This document shows positions 59,295 to 64,000 of a stretch of DNA of 64,000 bases, piece by piece. The stretch lies in assembly GCF_024124765.2 (NCBI RefSeq), contig NZ_JAMXSR020000002.1, positions 767,001 to 831,000 of the forward strand, read 5' to 3'. Both the position numbers and the translations under genes were made by a program. The notes below the pieces were generated by a model. It saw nothing but the letters and a program-made list of their open reading frames with translations. It made no database searches and was not told the origin of the DNA. The DNA comes from Sphingomonas sp. H160509 (lineage in GTDB: Bacteria > Pseudomonadota > Alphaproteobacteria > Sphingomonadales > Sphingomonadaceae). Numbering within the stretch: the stretch's first letter is position 1; the number at the start of each line of letters is the position of its first letter.

Positions 59295-59985
59295 TCACTT
59301 CCGCCGTTGCGGCCCCGTCTCGATCAACCATGCTCGTGGCAGCCCGGTCGGCTTGACCACCCCATCCAACCGCCGCGCACTCACCAGCGCGACCCGCTTC
59401 AGGATCATCTGGTCCTTGAACGCGTCCATCCCGCCGCCGGTCGGCTTGGCGAGGATCCGCTTCACCACGTCCATCCCCGCGACGACATGCCCGAACGCCG
59501 CATAGCCCGGATACCCCCGCGCGCGCGTCCATCGCCGGGGCGGGCCCGATCGTGATGAAGAAATTCCCGCCCGCCGATGCCGGCGTCATCCCGCGCGCCA
59601 TCGAGATCGTCGCGTCGAGATGCTTAATCCCGGTCATTGCGGTAGTCTCGAGCGGAAACGGCGGCAGGATCCGCCGTGCATCGGTTCGGATGCCCGCCTG
59701 TATGAAGCCGAGCTTCGGCGCGGACTTCTGGCGGCTCGCTCGGTAGAAGTCCGTGCCGTCGAACCGGCCGTCATCGACATAGGCGAGGAAATTCGCGGTG
59801 GTCTTCGGCGCATGGCGGGCGTCGAGCGCCAGCAGGATCGGCCCCTCCGACGTGACTAGGCGCACGCGAACAAGGCCCGGCTTCGGTCCCGGTTCGGCGC
59901 GCTGTACCGCCCGCCTTGCCGGCTGCGCCGTTCCTGCCGTCGCCAAGGCCGCAATGGCTACGAAGCCGATCATCAAACGTCGCAT
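59295..59985 (-). CDS. Exported cyclophilin-type peptidyl-prolyl isomerase (one apparent frameshift)
   Basis: About 229 residues. Signal peptide RRLMIGFVAIAALATAGTAQ, then a cyclophilin domain: LVTSEGPILLALDARHAPKT, FLAYVDDGRFDGTDFYRASR, ISMARGMTPASAGGNFFITI and, after repair, AAFGHVVAGMDVVKRIL. The frame breaks at the C run 59514-59518; four bases give ARAGYPGYAAFGHVV. It speeds proline isomerisation in the periplasm. The GQFFI-type motif is GNFFI here and the usual Arg near FYR is present. Confidence 0.85.
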
Positions 59986-60364
59986 TTCGATCACCCACGC
60001 CTTTACCGATTGGCGGCGGCTACCTGTCCGTTTGCGGCGAGGCAAGCGCGGGGGGGATATCTAGTGACGTGGAGTAAACCGGTTATCACCGTTGGTACCA
60101 ACGTCAGTTTTGCACCGCTCAGCATGCACCAGCGAGCGCTTCGGCTTAGTTCCATTCTTCCGAGTAGGCACCTCCCCGGCGGAGGCCGGGGCCCAGTTGG
60201 GAAACGTCGGTGATGTAGGTTTGCGCTTTGTCACTCAGGCCATGCCAACTGGGCCCCGGCCTTCGCCGGGGTGGTGTACCTGTGGGCAATTCGTCTTAAA
60301 CCTTCTTGCGCGCAGGGTAGCTCGTAGAGCCGAATCACACCGCTACGACCGCCCCCCTGCCCCC
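59986..60364. repeat. Gap holding a family B inverted repeat
   Basis: 379 bases with no supported gene. The main feature is the pair GCACCTCCCCGGCGGAGGCC and CCTTCGCCGGGGTGGTG (about 60168-60276), with CCCAGTTGG / CCAACTGGG arms. The rest shows no clear structure apart from the presumed promoter of the cyclophilin. Confidence 0.65.
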
Positions 60365-60670
60365 TCAAACATAGCGCGGGATCGGCCCCACCTGCGGCGT
60401 CTGGTCCGGCAGGTCCACCATCGTCTCGTCCACGAAACACCAGCCCCAGCCCTCCGGCGGGTCACAGCCCTCGATGATCGGATGCCGCGTCGCGTGGAAG
60501 TGTGCGGTCGCGTGGCGGTGCGGGGAGTCGTCGCAACAGCCGACATGACCGCATTCGCGGCACAGCCGCAGATGCACCCATTCGCTGCCGATCCGGAGGC
60601 ACTCCTCGCACCCCTTCGCGCTCGGCGTTACGTCGCGGATCGTCTCCATGTGCGTGCAGCCGTAGCTCAT
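60365..60670 (-). CDS. UBP-type zinc-finger protein (ubiquitin-binding-like fold)
   Basis: A 101-residue ZnF-UBP domain, the fold that binds the C terminus of ubiquitin in eukaryotic deubiquitinases and HDAC6. The Cys/His pattern is clear: GCEECLRIGSEWVHLRLC, RECGHVGCCDDSPHRHATAH and FHATRHPIIEG, with WGWCFVDETMVDL closing it. Its ATG overlaps the stop of the flavoprotein gene before it (ATGA), and it is last in the operon. A bacterial partner for this domain is not known. Confidence 0.88.
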   Translation of the reverse strand: MSYGCTHMETIRDVTPSAKGCEECLRIGSEWVHLRLCRECGHVGCCDDSPHRHATAHFHATRHPIIEGCDPPEGWGWCFVDETMVDLPDQTPQVGPIPRYV

Positions 60671-62327
60671 TCCGCGTGCCTTTCCGCCATGTCTGCCAAA
60701 ACCGTATGGATCTGCGCGACCACCGCCGCGCCTTCGCCAACCGCCGCCGCGACGCGCTTGGTCGATCCGGCGCGCACGTCGCCGATCGCGAACACACCCG
60801 CGCGGCTCGTCTGCAACGGCAGCGCGGCGGCGCCGGTGACGATGAACCCCTTCTCGTCGGTATCGACACAGCCCTTCAGCCAACCCGCATTGGGGTCCGC
60901 GCCGATGAACAGGAACAGGTGTCGCATCGCGCACCGCGTCTCGGCGCCGTCGCTGCGTTGGCGGAAGATTGCCCCGGTTAGCCCTGTCGCGCGCTCGCCC
61001 TCCAGCCCGACGATCTCGGTGCCGACGCGGATCGTCACGTTGGGCAGCGCGGCGATCCGATCGATCAAATATTTCGACATCGTCGCGGCCAGCGGGCGGC
61101 GGACGATCAGGTGCAGGTGCTTCACGCGCGGCGCGAGGAACACCACCGCCTGCCCGGCCGAGTTGCCGCCGCCGACCAGCGCGACCTCCTCACCCTCGCA
61201 CAACCGCGCCTCGATCGGCGATGCCCAATAGGACACGCCGGCGCCCCTCGAACTCTGCAAGGTCCGGGATGTCGGGCCGCCGATACCGCGCGCCAGACGC
61301 GACGATCACGGTCCGCGACTGGACGCGTCGATCGCCGGGCAGTTCGAGCGCAAGCGGGTCGCCCGCGGGCCGATCCTCGTCGCAATCGAGATGCTCGACG
61401 GTCAGCGGGATCGCGATCTCCGCGCCGAACTTGAGCGCCTGGTTGAATGCGCGCCCGGCCAACGCCTGCCCCGAAATGCCGGTCGGGAAGCCCAGGTAAT
61501 TCTCGATCCGCGCCGATGCCCCCCGCCTGCCCGCCGATCGCACGCTCGTCGAGCACGATCACCGACAGACCTTCGGACGCCGCATACACCGCCGCCGCCA
61601 GCCCCGCCGGCCCCGCACCGACGATCGCGACGTCATACACGGTGTTCGGATCAAGCTCCGGCGTGATCCCGAGGCACGCGGCGACCTCGATATCCGACGG
61701 CCGTTTCAGCACAGTACCGTTGGGACAAACGACCAGCGGCAGATCGCTCGACGCGACACCGGTCCGCTCGACCAGTGCACGCCCTTCGTCGTCGGATGCC
61801 GCATCGAGGACGATGTTCGGATAGCCCGATCGCGTGAGAAACCCCTGTAGTCGAACGACGTCGGGACTGTCCGGCAGGCCGACGATCACCGTCCCCCCGC
61901 TGCCCTGCTCGATCAAGCCGACGCGGCGCAGGATCAGTGCGCGCATCACGATCTCGCCGACGTCCGCGGAGCCGACCATTAGCGCGCGCAGGTGCGCCGG
62001 ATCGAACGGCAGCGCGGTACACCCTTGGGGGCCAGCGGTGCCGCCCGCGATCGTCGGGCGTCCGGCGAGCTGGTTGACCTCGCCCGTCAACTGCCCCGGG
62101 CCGTGCGAGGTAATCGGTGCCTCGTGACTGAGCCCGTCGCGACGGACGACGTCGATCGTTCCTTCGAGCACGAGCCATGCCGCGACGCCGTGCTCGCCGA
62201 TCGCATAGACCTGCTCGCCCGGAGCAAACACGCGCGCTGGACCGCTCGCAAAGCGCTTTGCCGTCTGAAGCTGTTCCGCGTTGAGCACCGGGAACATCTG
62301 GTGATCGCGCGCGCCGAGATCGCTCAT
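60667..62327 (-). CDS. Thioredoxin-reductase-like flavoprotein with cyclic-nucleotide-binding domain (two apparent frameshifts)
   Basis: About 552 residues. Residues 10-130 form a cAMP-receptor-like domain (VFAPGEQVYAIGEHGVAAWL, GQLTGEVNQLAGRP). A short thioredoxin/glutaredoxin-like stretch follows (about 150-225). The C-terminal half is a two-dinucleotide-domain reductase: VAIVGAGPAGLAAAVYAASE, then VALVGGGNSAGQAVVFLA and AGVFAIGDVRAGSTKRVAAA. No redox CxxC was seen at the usual site; the segment there reads ARYRRPDIP. Breaks at the C runs 61519-61524 and 61244-61247 have one base too many each. Confidence 0.85.
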
Positions 62328-63703
62328 GTCTGCGCCACTGGTTCGAGCCCGAGCAACAGCGTCGGGATCAATTCGGACACGGTCGGATGGATCGGCACCG
62401 CCCAACGCAACGCGGACACCGGCTGGTCGGCGTTCATCATGTCGAGGATCCCGTGGATCGCCTCGTCGCCGCCGGTGCCGAGGATCGCCGCCCCCAAAAT
62501 CCGTTGTGTATCCGCATCCGCCACGATCTTCATGAACCCCTTCGTCTCGCCTTTTTCGACCGCGCGCCCGACGCGGGTCATCGGCCGTTTCGAGACCAGG
62601 ATCAGCCGCCCCGTCTTCTCTGCCTGCGCCTGCGTCAGCCCGACGCGGGCGAGCGGCGGATCGGTGTAGAGCGCATAGCCAACCAGCCGCTCGCTCAGCG
62701 TCCGGTCGTCATGATCGAGCAGGTTCGCCGCGGCGATCTCGAAATCGTTATACGCGGTATGCGTGAATGCGCCGCGCCCGTTGCAATCGCCCAGCGCCCA
62801 TACGCCCGGCACGTTGGTCTGCAGCATGTCGTCGACGGTGACATAACCCCTCTCGTCCGTCGCGATCCCCGCGAGATCGAGCCCGAGGTCGTCGGTATTG
62901 GGGCGCCGGCCGACCGCCAGCAGCACATGGCTCCCGATCACCTTCGGATCGCCCGCCTGGCAATCGACCGATACCGCGACGCCGTCCGCATGGCGCGCGA
63001 ACGCGATGCAGTTCGCGCCGGTTCGCACGGTGATCCCCTCGTCTTCCAATATGCCCCGCACGGCGTCCGACACGTCGGCATCCTCGTGCGCGATCAGCCG
63101 TTCGCCGCGCTCCACCACCGTCACCGCGGCGCCGAACCGCCGATACATCTGCGCGAACTCGAGCCCGACATAGCTTCCGCCGACGACGACGAGATGCGCG
63201 GGAATCTGCTCCAGCGCGACCATGTCGGTATTGTCGAGATGCGGCACGTCGCCGACACCGGGCATGTCCGGCACGCTCGCGCGGCCGCCGACATTGAGGA
63301 AGATGCGCGGCGCGGTCATCTCCTCGCCGTCGACGGCGATCGTCCGCGGTCCGGTGAAGCGGGCGTGGCCGCGCAGGAACGTGAGGCCCACCATATTCTC
63401 GAGCCAGCGCTCGTTGCCCGATCGCGCATCCATCACGACCTTGCGCGCGCGCGCCGCGACGGCGGGCATGTCGACCGTGACGTCACCGGTCGCGATCCCG
63501 AAATCCGCCGCGCGTCGTGCGAGGTACGCGGCATAGGCACTCGCCACCAGCGTCTTGGTCGGCATGCAGCCGGTATTGACACAGGTTCCGCCGACCAGCT
63601 TCCGCTCGATCAGCGCGACCGTCATGCCCGCGGCGGTAAGGCGGCCTGCCAGCGGTGGCCCGGCCTGCCCGGCACCGATGATGATCGCGTCGAAATTCCG
63701 CAT
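62324..63703 (-). CDS. Mercuric-reductase-like pyridine nucleotide-disulfide oxidoreductase
   Basis: 459 residues of the class-I flavoprotein disulfide reductases. FAD site AIIIGAGQAGPPLAGRLTAA; active disulfide GGTCVNTGCMPTKTLVASA; NAD site LVVVGGSYVGLEFAQMYRRF; GVWALGDCNGRGAFTHTAYN; and a dimer domain to the end. The C-terminal vicinal cysteines needed for mercury reduction are absent, so mercury is unlikely as substrate. Its stop overlaps the next ATG, and its own ATG overlaps the DUF4126 stop. Frame intact. Confidence 0.9.
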   Translation of the reverse strand: MRNFDAIIIGAGQAGPPLAGRLTAAGMTVALIERKLVGGTCVNTGCMPTKTLVASAYAAYLARRAADFGIATGDVTVDMPAVAARARKVVMDARSGNERWLENMVGLTFLRGHARFTGPRTIAVDGEEMTAPRIFLNVGGRASVPDMPGVGDVPHLDNTDMVALEQIPAHLVVVGGSYVGLEFAQMYRRFGAAVTVVERGERLIAHEDADVSDAVRGILEDEGITVRTGANCIAFARHADGVAVSVDCQAGDPKVIGSHVLLAVGRRPNTDDLGLDLAGIATDERGYVTVDDMLQTNVPGVWALGDCNGRGAFTHTAYNDFEIAAANLLDHDDRTLSERLVGYALYTDPPLARVGLTQAQAEKTGRLILVSKRPMTRVGRAVEKGETKGFMKIVADADTQRILGAAILGTGGDEAIHGILDMMNADQPVSALRWAVPIHPTVSELIPTLLLGLEPVAQT

Positions 63704-64000
63704 CAGATCGACAGCACCACCAACACCGCCAGGAGGATCGCGACCGCATCCTCGATCAGCGCGGCCGGTCGATCGCTGCCGAACGTTGCCGCCAGTCGCG
63801 CGCGCAAAGCCGCGCCGCCATAAATTCCGAAGACCGCACCGACGATCCCGAGAACGATCCCCGGCAACGGCACGCCGATGCCGTAGCCGACGGCCGCACC
63901 CGATACCCCGCCCGTGAGCAGCCGCGCGACGAACTGAGGCGGCACCTTGCGGCTGGGCGTGGACGGCAACTGATCGGTGACGAGTTCGGTGGCCGCGAGC
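63703..64000 (-). CDS. DUF4126 membrane protein (5' partial)
   Basis: The last 99 residues of a small membrane protein. LPSTPSRKVPPQFVARLLTG and VGYGIGVPLPGIVLGIVGAV with AILLAVLVVLSI at the end fit the DUF4126 family. The frame is open to the window edge, so the start lies beyond base 64000; a TTG at 63969 is internal. The last base of its stop is shared with the ATG of the next gene (TGATG). Function unknown. Confidence 0.75.
   Translation of the reverse strand, partial: LAATELVTDQLPSTPSRKVPPQFVARLLTGGVSGAAVGYGIGVPLPGIVLGIVGAVFGIYGGAALRARLAATFGSDRPAALIEDAVAILLAVLVVLSI

Noticed and set aside
62324..63703. True mercuric reductase and mercury resistance
   Set aside because: The C-terminal paired cysteines and all other mer genes are missing; only the general reductase fold is shared.

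Overview
The window is a stretch of chromosome from a high-GC alphaproteobacterium. The best match is a sphingomonad (Sphingomonas or a close relative). This rests on gene order (lptD-surA-pdxA-rsmA; chvI-chvG-hprK-rapZ-EIIA-HPr), a tRNA methyltransferase of the folate type (TrmFO), an ATP-type PEP carboxykinase, a PDH E1-beta with its own lipoyl domain, a kinase-domain-only HprK, and many GC-rich palindromic intergenic repeats. No rRNA, tRNA, CRISPR array, insertion sequence, phage or plasmid gene was seen.

Layout. 0-5.3 kb: outer-membrane biogenesis and maintenance genes (lptD partial, surA, pdxA, rsmA). 5.4-12.5 kb: TPR protein, rsmB, guaB, SPFH/NfeD pair, pckA. 12.7-17.0 kb: ChvI/ChvG two-component system running into a regulatory phosphotransferase set (hprK, rapZ, EIIA-Man, HPr). 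17.1-24.7 kb: rRNA/tRNA methyltransferase, L,D-transpeptidase, lipoprotein, SulP transporter, DUF488, trmFO, EF-hand protein and an NDUFAF6-like squalene/phytoene-synthase-fold protein. 24.8-28.2 kb: three Tad-pilus-like membrane-anchored proteins. 28.2-30.7 kb: pyruvate dehydrogenase E1. 31.2-48 kb: MFS transporter, cysK, cell-wall hydrolase, a LiuR-like regulator with an acyl-CoA dehydrogenase, hisI, purF, SDR, Cfa-type methyltransferase, photolyase, deacetylase, RppH, DUF481 protein, an M20 hydrolase overlapping astA. 48-57.3 kb: small membrane protein, Crp/Fnr regulator, then late cobalamin synthesis (cobU, cobD, cbiB, cobQ, cobS, cobC, cobT, DUF1636, cobO) with a cobalamin riboswitch. 57.3-64 kb: FAD protein, secreted cyclophilin, and a redox operon (DUF4126, mercuric-reductase-like flavoprotein, cyclic-nucleotide-domain thioredoxin-reductase-like protein, UBP zinc finger).

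How the genes work together. The cobalamin genes cover adenosylation, amidation, aminopropanol addition and nucleotide-loop assembly but no corrin-ring synthesis, so the locus looks built for finishing or salvaging corrinoids. The last redox operon is tightly overlapped and pairs flavoprotein reductases with a eukaryote-like ubiquitin-binding zinc finger; it is the least explained system here.

Data quality warning. About 36 single-base indels, nearly all in G or C homopolymers and mostly +1, break otherwise normal housekeeping genes (surA, rsmA, rsmB, chvG, purF, cobQ and more). I treat these as sequencing or assembly errors. Coordinates of such genes span the whole repaired gene, and the break position is given in each entry.
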